A stretch of DNA of 64,000 nt from Tiliqua scincoides (taxonomy: Eukaryota; Chordata; Lepidosauria; Squamata; Scincidae), in NCBI RefSeq assembly GCF_035046505.1, contig NC_089821.1, positions 8,362,218 to 8,426,217 on the forward strand, in the 5' to 3' direction. The notes below the pieces were generated by a model that was given only the letters and a program-made list of their open reading frames with translations, searched no databases and was not told the origin of the DNA. The position numbers were made by a program, and so were the translations under genes. Below, piece by piece: positions 46,755 to 56,499 of the stretch (its first letter is position 1; every line of letters starts with the position of its first letter).

Positions 46755-48207
46755 CTACGAGACAAAGGGTGGATGAGTGCACATTTACAGGGGAAGACAG
46801 GCACACTGAGAAACCCATGGAATTCATCTTCAATAGTTACTGTGGGAGCCACTCAAATAAATTCCCCCCTTTTAGGGGGATCACATAAATAAACATAATC
46901 CTGGATGGTTATGAACCATGATTGCCAAAAAACACAACTTCCATGTTCACACAGGAAATATAATTCTGACTCTTGGGTGGGGAGAACATACAATACCTGA
47001 TGGGTGCCACAAGCGGGCTTTTCTTATGAACTGATTTCTCATTACTCTTTTCCGGCCGCTGTCAGAAAAGGTACTGTATGCTATGTTAAAACCCATTTTT
47101 ACCCAGCCTACAGGTGTACACATTCCTGTTGCGTGTATGCAACGTTGGGCAGAAGTGGCTTAAATGCCCTCTGAAAAGGAGGTATCTCTTCATTTTCCCC
47201 CACAAAACAATACAGTTCAGACAACTCTATTTGTCAAGACATTTCTGGGTTCATACTTGTGGGTTAATTGCTTCTATCCTGCCATTTCCTATTTCAGAGT
47301 CACTTTGTTTTATCGTCACCTTTGATCGTCATTTGGGAATTGGCTTTGAAGACCCACGTTTGTTACAAAGATCGTCGATGAATTCCGATTGGTTATTTTT
47401 TACATGTTTAGAGTGTGCCTCTCCATCCTGTTTTGAGCGGAGGACGTGACTCACAGAGGTATGAAATAAACCAAAAGACAGTGCGCCAATGCTTCCCTTT
47501 GAGTTTCAGGGAGCGGGGAAGCACACCTGCCTGGCGGTTTCCAGCAGAGCGGACGGGGAGCTGTCCACAGTGCTGATTCTGTCATCTCCCTGAGACTGGC
47601 CTTCTGGAGTGACATGAGAAAAATGATTGCCTAAGCAATGTGCTTTGTGCATTCACAGGCATCTGTGTGCCTGAGCATCAATTTTAGGGTGACTTCTATG
47701 GGGCAAGGCCAATCACTGCAGCGACACTTTGGGGCGTGTGTGTGTTTGTGTGTTTCCTGCCTCGACCTCCACTGCAGGACAAGAACAGAAGTTGGTCACA
47801 TCGAGAGCCAGTGGGCACCTCTCCCACTTCCTTATGGTATGCAGCATATTGATCACTCCTCGTAAAACCAGGGCTGGGAAGGGCAAGGAGAACCCCGGGG
47901 CTTGTCCTTACCTTACCCTTGGGTTTTGCAGGCTGCAGTCACCAGAGAGATGGTCTAGGTGGCTACTTACTCTTAAGACTCTTTTCCTTCCCCTCTCCAA
48001 GCACATCCTCTCCACATCTCCTGCTGTCATGAGATGTGCACTCAGGAATAATGTGCTGTTTTCTTTTTCATGCAAAAAGACGAGCCAGCGGGGGTGGGAT
48101 TATGCAGAAGGTCACAAGAGTGCCATGCACTAGCCATGAACTCTGGAAATAAACCAGAGGAGCAGAAGGGGGGAGGGGCGGGGGTGGGCAGGAGTCCTGT
48201 GGCGGCA

Positions 48208-48370
48208 AGTTTGGGGTGCAGCATGGAAGAAACAGTGAAGGGTACGGAGAAGGGCGCAAGGAGGGGGGTCCCACCTGGGGGGCTCAAGGTGCCTGGATCG
48301 GCTGCACCCCTGCAGCCCCCTTCCTTGGGGATCCATCCGGCTTACTCAGGGTTCGTAGGGAGGAAGGGGG
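48208..48370. repeat. Direct repeat, copy 1 (intron side of GJD2 exon 1)
   Basis: About 160 bp beginning agtttggggtgcagc, with a core gcctggatcggctgca and ending gggaggaaggggg. A diverged copy in the same orientation lies at 49658-49815. Together they flank GJD2 exon 1 and the minisatellite. The origin is unknown; it may be an old interspersed repeat. Confidence 0.6.
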
Positions 48371-48448
48371 ACTGCTGATGGCAGAGTCCCAGTGCCGGGT
48401 CACAGATGGCGCTGGGGCGGCCCAGGGGAGGTGAGGCAGGCTGTCTTG

Positions 48449-49112
48449 GGCTGCAGTCCTACCCACACTTACCGGGGAGTCAGCCCCATTGATTATAATG
48501 GAACTTACTTCTGAGTAGACATGCAGAGGCTTGGGCTGTTAGGCTGCAATCCCATCTCCCCTTCCCTGGGAGTATGCCCCATTGACTCCAATGGGATTTA
48601 CTTCTGAGTAGACATGCATAGGCTTGGGCTGTTCGGCTGCAATCCTATCTCCCCTTCCCTGGGAGTATGCCCATTGACTCCAATGGGATTTACTTCTGAG
48701 TAGACTTGGGCTGTTAGGCTGCAATCCTATCTCCCCTTCCCTGGGAGTATGCCCATTGACTCCAATGGGATTTACTTCTGAGTAGACTTGGGCTGTTAGG
48801 CTGCAATCCCATCTCCCCTTCCCTGGGAGTATGCCCCATTGACCCCAATGGGATTTACTTCTGAGTAGACATGCACAGGCTGGGGCTCTCTGGCTGTCAT
48901 CCTCTCTCCCCTTCCTTGAGAGTAAGCCCCACTGATTAGAATGGGATTTACTTCCGAGTAGACATGCACAAGCTTCGGCTGCAATCCTCTCTCCCCTTCC
49001 CTGGGAGTCAGCCCTTTGGACTCCAGTGGGACTTACTTCTGAGTAGACACGCACAGATGGGGCTGCTGGGCTGCCTGCCCTTCCCCGGCTGGGACCTACT
49101 TCCGAGGAGACC
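48449..49112. repeat. Minisatellite of an 82-94 bp unit in GJD2 intron 1
   Basis: Seven clear units begin near 48449, 48543, 48636, 48718, 48800, 48893 and 48978, and a shortened eighth near 49070 ends about 12 bp from the exon 1 splice donor. Each unit carries the same order of blocks: ctgcaatcc, ccctgggagt, ccccattga, aatgggatttacttctgag and tagac. The spacing varies (82, 82, 85, 93, 93, 94 bp) through loss of a short segment after tagac. The unit is the same sequence as a short interspersed repeat found singly elsewhere in the window. Frames read through it give a repeated peptide that is an artefact. Confidence 0.85.
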
Positions 49113-49700
49113 GCGGGCTCTTACCTCCCTATCATAGTGGAGTGCTGCTGGACGGCGGCTTCGAGGAGTCTCTCCAGGATGGTCCATTCCCCCATCGCGG
49201 TTCATGGGGCGGGGGCTGGGGCAGGGGCTGGGGGGCGCGATCCCGGCCCGGGCCGCCCGCCCGCCCGCCCGGCGGAGGGAGGCCCCCAGAGGGCTGGCTG
49301 GCTGGCGGGCAAGGCGGCTGCTCCCGGGAGCCAGCCTGGGCGGCGGCGCTGGCAGCCCGCAGAGGGAACTCGCTCGCCTGGCCGAGCCGCCCGGCCGCCC
49401 CCTTAAGTAGGCTCCGCTTGCGTCACGCTCCGAGCAGGCTGCGCTGCGGCCGGCCAGCCAGCCAGCCGGGGCTCCCCGCCGCCGGTACCTGGGAGGGGGG
49501 GCCACCCCACGCAGATCCCCCACCCAAGCCCCTCCCCGGCCCCCTCCCCCTCCCAGGGACGTGGCCTGCGCATCGTCCTTGAGAGAGGCAAGGTCCTCCG
49601 GGGGGGGGTCTGGCCTCGTTGCCCCCCCCAATCCCCTCCTGCCGCACTTGCTCTGCCAGTTTGGGGTGCAGCGTGAGGGGCGCACTGGGGACGGGGATCC
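49080..49700. promoter_or_regulatory. CpG-rich block at the GJD2 first exon
   Basis: This block is strongly GC- and CpG-rich, unlike the AT-rich surroundings, and holds runs of CCCGCC/GGCGGG and several GGGGCGGG-type boxes upstream of the exon 1 start codon. It is the natural place for the GJD2 promoter and 5' UTR, read right to left. I see no clear TATA box, and no convincing REST/RE1 site on a visual pass. The transcription start cannot be placed from sequence alone. Long open frames across this block on both strands are composition artefacts. Confidence 0.6.
49125..49195 (-). CDS. GJD2: GJD2 (connexin 36) coding exon 1
   Basis: This exon encodes the cytoplasmic N-terminus of the gap-junction protein connexin 36, starting MGEWTILERLLEAAVQQHST and ending MIG plus the first two bases of an Arg codon. 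Connexin 36 forms the hemichannels of neuronal electrical synapses and also couples pancreatic beta cells. The 71-nt length and the phase-2 junction match the known two-exon coding structure of vertebrate GJD2. The exon ends in a clean donor (AG|GTAAGA, GT at 49123-49124). The start codon is supported by the family-invariant MGEW start and by G at -3 and +4. It pairs with exon 2 at 45911-46754; the joined frame is open. An out-of-frame ATG lies 10 nt upstream (49203-49205). Identification is by protein recall, without a database search, but the match is close to residue-perfect. Confidence 0.96.
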
Positions 49701-49815
49701 CCCCTAGGGAGGGGGGATCCCACCCAGGGAGGGCTCAAGGGGCCTGGATCGGCTGCAGCCCCCTTCTTTGGGGAGCCGTTGGGCTTCCTCGAGGGTCTGC
49801 AGGGAGGAAGGGGGG
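49658..49815. repeat. Direct repeat, copy 2 (upstream of GJD2 exon 1)
   Basis: This matches the copy at 48208 in order and orientation: agtttggggtgcagc at the start, ctcaaggggcctggatcgg in the middle, and gcagggaggaaggggg at the end. Confidence 0.6.
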
Positions 49816-49867
49816 CGTCAAGGACATCGTGTGATGGGGAAGCAGGGGAGGCAGAGCCTCCACGCCG

Positions 49868-50039
49868 GGGCCCCTCGAAAAGCGCCGCCACCAGGTGAGG
49901 TGTGCCAGCACTCACAACCCGCAGGGTTCCCACCAGCACCACCCCCGGACACCGCTGTGGAGTAGGTGGGGAGGCCAGGGAGGCAGAGTCCTTCCAAAAG
50001 CATCACCACCAGGTGAGGTGTGCAAGCACTCACAACCCA
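49868..50039. repeat. Tandem unit of about 128 bp next to the L2 insertion
   Basis: The block caccaggtgaggtgtg...agcactcacaaccc occurs at about 49890 and again at about 50008. The segment between (cccaccagcaccac...gctgtggag) reappears in diverged form just after the L2 tail (about 51510-51545). The L2 element therefore appears to have inserted into the second repeat unit. Confidence 0.5.
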
Positions 50040-51442
50040 CCACGCTGGGGACTGGACAGGGGGAGTGCGTGCCTGTTGGTCCTGCTGGACCTCTCGGCGG
50101 CTTTCGATACCGGGCCGACTGGCCGAGTTGGGAGTTGGAGGCATGGTTTTGCGGTGGTTCCGCTCCTACTTGGAGGGTCGGTCCCAGATGGAGGTGCTGG
50201 GGTATGCCTGTTCGTCACCCTGGCCCTTGAGGTGTGGGGTACCACAGGGTTCAATTCTGTCCCCCATGCTATTTAACATCTACATGAAACCGCTGGGAGA
50301 GGTCATCCGGGGCTTTGGAGTGGGGTGCCATCAATATGCTGATGACACCCAGCTCTATCTCTCCTTTCCTCCAGGCTCCAGGGTGGCGGTTGAGGGCCTG
50401 GAGCGCTGTCTGGAGGCAGTGAGGATCTGGATGGGGGCTAGCAAGCTGACACTAAATCCAGATAAGACAGAGGCTCTCCTGATTCGGAAATCCTCGATGC
50501 AGGTGCTGGAGTATCGGCCTGCACGGAATGGGATTGCACTCCCCCTGAAGGAGCAGGTCCGCAGCTTGGGGGTCCACTTGGACTCGCAGCTGCTCCTGGA
50601 TTCCCAGGTGGCGGCTGTGGCTAGGGGGGCCTTTGCTCAGCTTCGGCTGGTGCGCCAGCTGCGGCCATACTTGGATTGTACAGACCTGGCCACGGTGATC
50701 CATGCCACGGTGACATCGAGGCTAGATTATTGTAACGCGCTCTATGTGAGGCTGTCCTTGAAGACGGTTCGGAAACTGAAACTAGTGCAGAATGCACGCC
50801 CGGTGTGGTTACTGGAGGTAGGCAGTTTGACTCTGTCAGCCCGCTTCTCCGGAGGCTGCATTGGCTGCCCATTCGTTTCCGGGCCCAATTCAAGGTGCTG
50901 GTTTTGACCTTTAAAGCCCTATACTGCTCTGGGCCAGGGTATCTTAGAGATCGCCTACTCCCGTACAATCCGGCCCGTCCTCTGAGGTAATCAGAGAAAG
51001 CCTTTTTACAAGTGCCGCCACCTAGGGAGGTACATGGGGCAAGAAATAGGGCCTTCTCAGTAGTGGCACCAAAGCTATGGAATCCCCTTCCCCTTGACTT
51101 AAGAACTGCTCCCTCTCTTGAAACTTTTCAGCAAGGCCTGAAGACCCTTCTGTTTAGACAAGCCTTCTGAGTTCCTGGCCTTTTAAACATTTTTTTAACA
51201 TCTTTTAATAACTTTTTTTAAAACCTGGTTACAGGCCTGATCCTTTTATGATTTGCTGCTCTATGCTCTTTTATCTGACTACTGTTTTTATGATATGCTG
51301 TTAATATGCTTTTATCTTTTTTTAATCTGTTGTTAATATGCTTTTATCTGTTTATCTGATTAATCTGTTTTTAAATTATGTTTTCTAATTTGTTTTAACC
51401 TTTGTTGTAAGCCGCCTTGAGTCCCTCCAGGGAGAAAGGCAG

Positions 51443-51508
<66 letters not shown>

Positions 51509-51510
51509 TT
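50040..51510 (+). mobile_element. L2-type LINE, 5'-truncated
   Basis: Plus-strand reverse transcriptase of the L2 clade: WFRSYLEGRSQ, VPQGSILSPMLFNIY (motif B), HQYADDTQLYLS (catalytic YADD, about 50333), KLTLNPDKTEALLI, SRLDYCNALYV. The frame then shifts near 50820 to LRRLHWLPIRFRAQFKVLVL and LRDRLLPYNP, with a stop before SEKAFLQ and AFSVVAPKLWNPLP. The 3' UTR ends in a short GC hairpin (about 51410-51442) and a (taa)n tail. The amino-terminal endonuclease is missing. It is inactive from the frame breaks but not very old. Confidence 0.9.
51445..51508. repeat. (TAA)n tail of the L2 LINE
   Basis: About 21 TAA units directly after the L2 3' hairpin; an expanded retrotransposon tail. Confidence 0.95.
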
Positions 51511-52446
51511 CCCACCTCCGAATACTACTGTGGAGCAGGGATGTATGGTGGATGGGGAAGCTCTACGCATGGGACTGGCTAAGGGTTGGAGGTTGACTGA
51601 AAGGTGACTGAGTCTTGGGTGACTGGAGAAAGCCCTGAGACTGAGTAGTTGGAGTAGGGGGCTATCAACCCCCTTCCTGCCTTTGCTCAGTGCAATGGGT
51701 CTTACTCACTTATTTCTGAGTAGATGTGTCAATCTGGTTACTATTTGGTGAACGAAAACTTGGGCCAGGGATGAGAGGCGGTTGTGTGTGCTTCTCCAGA
51801 GTTTTAAGCTCAGACACAGAATGTCAGGTTAGTTAGGAGGGGAGCCTCCGAAGTAACTGGGGGGGGGGGGACTCCTTGTGGTATTGCTTGTCATTCTGAA
51901 TAGGTTGGCCTAGCAACCTAGGTGTGACTGATCGTTGGATTTTTCAAAGCCAGAGAGGGGAGGGGTAGTGGAGTTGCCCCAACAAACCAAAGTTGGCCCT
52001 TTGACACAAAGCCTGTGGGGACATGAGAGCGATACTCTCATGGCCATCAAAGTCAGGGTGACCAGGTGTCATAACCCTCAAAGAGGACAAGGCACCCCCA
52101 AATATAGGATATCCAAGGAAAATGTAGGACATGACAAAATGAAAGTTCATAACACTAGTATATTGATTTCATGTTGCCAACATGAATTTAAACACTATAT
52201 CACTTATTATTCAATTTGAAACTTACTTGTATTACATATAATTTATTGCATATAATTTATTAATTACTAGAAGACTATGCGCTGTCTGCTCACAGGGAAA
52301 AGAAAGACATTTAAGTTTTTTTCAGGACATGAGACTTAAAAAAAAGGACATGAACTGGTAAAAAAGGATGTCTGGTCACTCTGATCAAGGTGAGCAACAA
52401 GAGCACATAAGACTGTCTGGTGTATGCTCTACATGCCCTACATCTC

Positions 52447-52575
52447 GGTGGAACCTGCTTCTTTAAAAATCTTGTGTGCTCCCTGGGGCATTTGGTGGGC
52501 CACTGTGAGATACAGGAAGCTGGACTAGATGGGCCTTCGGCCTGATCCAGCGGGGCTCTTCTTATGTTCTTACAC
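52447..52575 (+). mobile_element. CR1 LINE, 3' end fragment
   Basis: Plus copy ending cttcttatgttcttac, with gatacaggaagctggacta. Confidence 0.85.
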
Positions 52576-53023
52576 GGCGTGCACCCAGTACCACACAGGG
52601 AACAAACATACATACATGTGCGCACATTCGTGTTAGACAACAAAGTTCTCTTATTATGCTATGTGCATAGCTTGCACCGTGCAACTGAGAACTGTCAGTT
52701 TACTTCAAAATAGCACTTTTTTTTTTAGTGCAAGACATGGAGTGTTTTTCTAGGTTACGTTTGGTGAAAGAGTGCAAATTTCTTTCAATGACAAATGGAA
52801 TGAGCTTCCCAGACAGTGTTGGATTTAATCCACAACAGCTAAATAATTAGCTGCTGAACTGAAAACACCCCTCTAAGATCTCAAGACCATCTGTTCTGTC
52901 GTGCTTGCGCTTGGTGCCTGCGTGGCTATTAATGAAATGATTGCATCAGGTTATAGATTTGATTCATAAAATCATAGGAGGACTTCGGCTTTCACCTATG
53001 TGTTCTTTGCTCTTGAAAGTTTT

Positions 53024-53123
53024 GCTCTCGCGGCTCCGAAGAGGAGGAGGAGGGGCCTCTTGCATGGCGCATTCAGGCGCCTGCAGAACTTAGTGCTTTG
53101 CACCCCCTCTAGCTACGCTACTT
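53024..53123. mobile_element. hAT MITE family A, right half
   Basis: Carries only the right arm, ending ccctctagctacgctact. Confidence 0.65.
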
Positions 53124-53402
53124 CTAAGGAGCTGCTGGTTCAAAAAAAAAAAAAAAGACTCAACTGCCTTAACCTTTACTACATCTGAGCTAGCAGTGAG
53201 CTCAGATATATAGTCTTACTAGCAAATCTTGCAGAAGTCTAGTTCGGAATCTGAATATAGAAGAGAGGGCTTAAGCCAGCGTTGTGCTGTATAGCCAGCT
53301 GTACAGTTAAGCAACTTAATGTTTCTGCTTTTAGCATAATTGACAGATACTATTTGGGAGAGGATAGGCTGGCAACAGGCCTGCGGATTACAGGGTCGAG
53401 TG

Positions 53403-54143
53403 CAGTGGTTCCCAACCTTTAGGAGCTTGCGGACCACTGAGGCAGAAATTGGAACTACTGTGGACCACACTACCCGCTGCACACAAAAAATACAATTAAA
53501 TTTGTAATAATTAGAGAACATTTATTCGAGATTTAGTATATTTGTTATTTATAGAGAAGATTTCTGAGCTGCTGCTGTAACTGCAGGCGGTCCTTTCTCT
53601 GCTGTCTCTGGTGGTCCGTGGGGAAGCATCTCCGAAGCAAGTGGCCCCCCATGGACTACCAGAGATGGCAGAGAGTGGCTGCCCACAGCTGCAGCTGACA
53701 CTTCATTGACAGCTACAGACAGTCTGTTCTCCACTCTCTCTGGTGGTCTGTGGGGGAGCGCTCACTTGGCGAGATGCTCAAAGTGATCAAAGGTGATCTT
53801 TTTTATATTATTACTTATTAACAGTATTTATATACCGCTTTTCAACTAAAAGTTCACAAAGCGGTTTACAGAGAAAAATCAAATAACTAAATGGCTCCCT
53901 GTCCCAAAAGGGCTCACAATCTAAAAAGATGCAAAAGAATACCAGCAGACAGCCACTAGAACAGACAGTGCTGGGGTGAGGTGGGCCAGTTACTCTCCCC
54001 CTGCTAAAAAAAAAGGAGCACCCACTTGAAAAAGTGCCTCTTACCCAATTAGCAGGGGTTAATTTTTTCTGAGATCTCGCGGACCACTTCTCAGGGTCTG
54101 GCAGACCACCTGTGGTCCCCGGACCACAGTTTGGGAACCAGTG
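53403..54143. mobile_element. hAT element carrying an ATT-tailed SINE
   Basis: Starts cagtggttcccaacctt and ends tttgggaaccagtg. Flanks gtcgagtg/gtgtagtg match at 6 of 8. A related fragment on the opposite strand at about 25862-25935 lacks the SINE. Confidence 0.78.
53806..54062 (-). mobile_element. ATT-tailed SINE, uninterrupted copy
   Basis: Same element as at 39362, complete and without the LINE: attacttatt tail, accgctt (53834-53840)/aagcggt (53859-53865) hairpin, and outer edge acccaattagcaggggtta. It is inserted between runs of T in a hAT element (53403-54143). A related uninterrupted hAT stretch is visible at about 25862-25935 on the other strand. Confidence 0.8.
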
Positions 54144-54153
54144 GTGTAGTGGG

Positions 54154-54614
54154 CAGGGGTGCCCAAACCCTGGCCCAGGGGCCACTTGCAGTCCTCACGG
54201 ACTCCCAAACTGGCCCACGGGGAGCCCCCAGTCTCCAATGAGCCTCTGGTGACTTGCTGGAGCCTGTGCTGGGCTGATGCAACTGCTCTCAGCATGATGG
54301 CAATTGTTCAACCTCTTGCATGAGCTGTGGGATGAGGGCTCCCTCCACTGCTTGCTGTTTCACACCTGTTTCACACCTGTGATGCAGCAGTGATGCAGCA
54401 GTGAAGGAAAGGCTGGCCTTGCTTTGTACAAGGCCTTTTATAGGCCATGAGCTATTGCAAGACCTTCATTCATTCATATAAGTTCCATCTCTAATATATT
54501 CATTTATGTAAATTTATTCAAATTTGAAATGTAAATTAATTCTTTTTCCCCGGTCCCCAACACAGTGTCAGAGAGATGATGTGGCCCTCCTGCCAAAAAG
54601 TTTGGACACCCCTG
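54154..54614. mobile_element. hAT element, tail to tail with the previous one
   Basis: Starts caggggtgcccaaac and ends gtttggacacccctg. Candidate duplication gtgtagtg (54144-54151) / gtctagtg (54615-54622), 7 of 8, with 2 extra bases on the left. It inserted right at the edge of the neighbouring hAT. Confidence 0.75.
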
Positions 54615-54911
54615 GTCTAGTGTGAGGCTGGAGGGGGAAAAAAAACTTGGAAATGGGAAATTGGGTTTGCAAGAATCTTGGTACTGACTACTCTGGCACA
54701 GGAATGCAGTCATAGAAAAGCTCACACTCAAACTGTGCAATCCTAGGAAAGTCAACTTAGAAGTAAATTCCATTTCATTCAGGTGACTTGCCCCAAGTGT
54801 GTATAGGATGGCAGCCGAAGGCAAACATACTTTCGGCCCATCAGATGAACTTCTGTATCAACAACCATTGGCAAAATACAATATTCCTGTTGTCTTTGTT
54901 GCAGTCTAGAT

Positions 54912-55141
54912 CTGTGATTTTCAACCAGTGTGCTATGGCACATTGGTGTGCCACAAAAGCTTCACAGGTGTGCCGTGGGAGTGTGGGGGAGGGTCATTCA
55001 TTAGCAGGGCCATTGGTTGGAAGTGAACTGCTCACTAACTGCATGGTGTGCCTTGTCAATTGACAAAAAACTGATGGTGTGCCTTAATAATTTTAGTGCT
55101 TTGTCAGTGTGCCATGAGAGGAAAAAGGCTGAAAATCACTG
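54912..55141. mobile_element. hAT element family D
   Basis: Starts ctgtgattttcaaccagtg and ends ggctgaaaatcactg, 230 bp. Duplication gtctagat/gtctagac, 7 of 8. Confidence 0.88.
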
Positions 55142-55384
55142 GTCTAGACTGTAAACTCCCTTAGAGGCAGATGACTTTGCAAAACACCTTGAGCAATAAT
55201 GAAATTATACCAGTGATTCCAGAACTTTCTCTTTTCATAGCACCCCTAGGAGACTAATTTTTTTACCACGCTAACTATGTTTCCCTTTAAATATTCCGAG
55301 GCATCTTTAAACTATCGCATGGTGCCACACTTCCCCTATGAGTTCACTGGAGTGCCGCAGAACACAGTTTAGGAACCATGGCAT

Positions 55385-55652
55385 CAGTAGTGTAGCTAGA
55401 GGAGGGACAAAAGGGTAAATACTGCTGGAGCGGGAATGTGACCTGTAAGCAGCTATTCCCACTTGCCATCAGATCCATTCCGGGCAATGACAGCAGTGCG
55501 CAGGAGATGCATTTGATTTGGCAAGCACCTGCGTGTTGCCGTAGCTGCCCAGAATAGCTCCAGCGGTGAGTGGGAGAGACTGCTTACATGTCACACTGCA
55601 GCACCTGCACTACTTACCGTTTTGCTCCCCCCCTTCAGCAGCTACCCTACTG
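55385..55652. mobile_element. hAT MITE family B
   Basis: Starts cagtagtgtagctagagg and ends gcagctaccctactg. The arms mirror the other family B copies. Confidence 0.75.
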
Positions 55653-55974
55653 TGCAGCTTTATACAGATAATTCTGTAACTAACAAGAGAAGGAGATGAC
55701 GCAACTTAAAGAACTCAAAAGGGAGGAGGAAGAGAATAGCCTATTTAAGTTCCTTATTTGCTACTAGCAAAGTTTGTGAGTAACAGAAGCACTTTTTGAA
55801 ACTATAAGCCTCATTCGTGAACAATTCAAAGCAGTCAGAATCCAGAGATGTCACTGTGTTTCTGCTGGAAGTCTACATGAAGGGTTCTATGCAGCCCACC
55901 AAGATTAAAGAAAGAGGATGTCGTAGTCTTACATACCCAATGTAAAGTATTTTTAAAGTATGACTATTAAATGA

Positions 55975-56487
55975 CAAAGGACAGGCAGGACAAAGTTCCA
56001 AACAACACAGTCCTGGAACAAGCTGGAATCCCTAGCATGTATGCACTGCTGAAACAGAGACGCCTGCGTTGGCTCGGTCATGTCGTGAGAATGGATGATG
56101 GCCGGATCCCAAAGGATCTCCTCTATGGAGAACTCGTGCAAGGAAAGCGCCCTACAGGTAGACCACAGCTGCGATACAAGGACATCTGAAGGCCTTAGGA
56201 GTGGACCTCAACAGGTGGGAAACCCTGGCCTCTGAGCGGCCCGCTTGGAGGCAGGCTGTGCAGCATGGCCTTTCCCAGTTTGAAGAGACACTTGGCCAAC
56301 AGTCTGAGGCAAAGAGGCAAAGAAGGAAGGCCCATAGCCAGGGAGACAGACCAGGGACAGACTGCACTTGCTCCCAGTGCGGAAGGGATTGTCACTCCTG
56401 AATCGGCCTTTTCAGCCACACTAGACGCTGTTCCAGAAGCACCATTCAGAACACGATACCATAGTCTTTCGAGACTGAAGGCTGCCT
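55975..56487 (+). mobile_element. LINE copy 6, 3' fragment with target duplication
   Basis: The last ~510 bp of the same LINE, from the QDKVPNNTVLEQAGIPSMY region to the tail (altered to gaaggctgcct). It is flanked by a perfect 12-bp duplication (actattaaatga at 55963-55974 and 56488-56499). Relative to the other copies it lacks 12 nt in the RYKDI-CKRD region, an in-family deletion. Confidence 0.9.
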
Positions 56488-56499
56488 ACTATTAAATGA

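Larger units (their letters stand above)
46755..49124 (-). other. GJD2: GJD2 intron 1
   Basis: A 2,370-bp GT-AG intron between the two coding exons. Its acceptor has a short pyrimidine tract before CGTAG. On the exon 1 side it contains a minisatellite (about 48449-49112). A roughly 160-bp sequence at 48208-48370 recurs upstream of exon 1. The middle (about 46900-48150) shows no repeat that I recognise. Confidence 0.9.
46680..49205 (-). other. Upstream ORF overlapping the GJD2 start (spliced)
   Basis: An ATG at 49203-49205, 10 nt before the GJD2 start and in a weak context (C at -3, A at +4), opens a different frame. It crosses the splice junction exactly between codons and ends at TGA 46680-46682, giving a 51-codon frame in the spliced message. 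It would only matter if the transcript starts upstream of 49205. It could reduce GJD2 initiation by capturing some ribosomes, but most would leak past. Confidence 0.45.

Noticed and set aside
46755-46852. 33-residue N-terminal extension of the connexin frame
   Set aside because: It lies upstream of a good splice acceptor and does not look like connexin; the true N-terminus is in exon 1 at 49125-49195.
48539-49054. Repeat protein with SEVNPIGVNGAYSQGRG-type units
   Set aside because: It is a translation of the GJD2 intron minisatellite; no start context, and the repeat is non-coding elsewhere.
49008-49942. Long frames on both strands around GJD2 exon 1
   Set aside because: Composition artefacts of GC-rich DNA; the real coding frame is the short exon 1.
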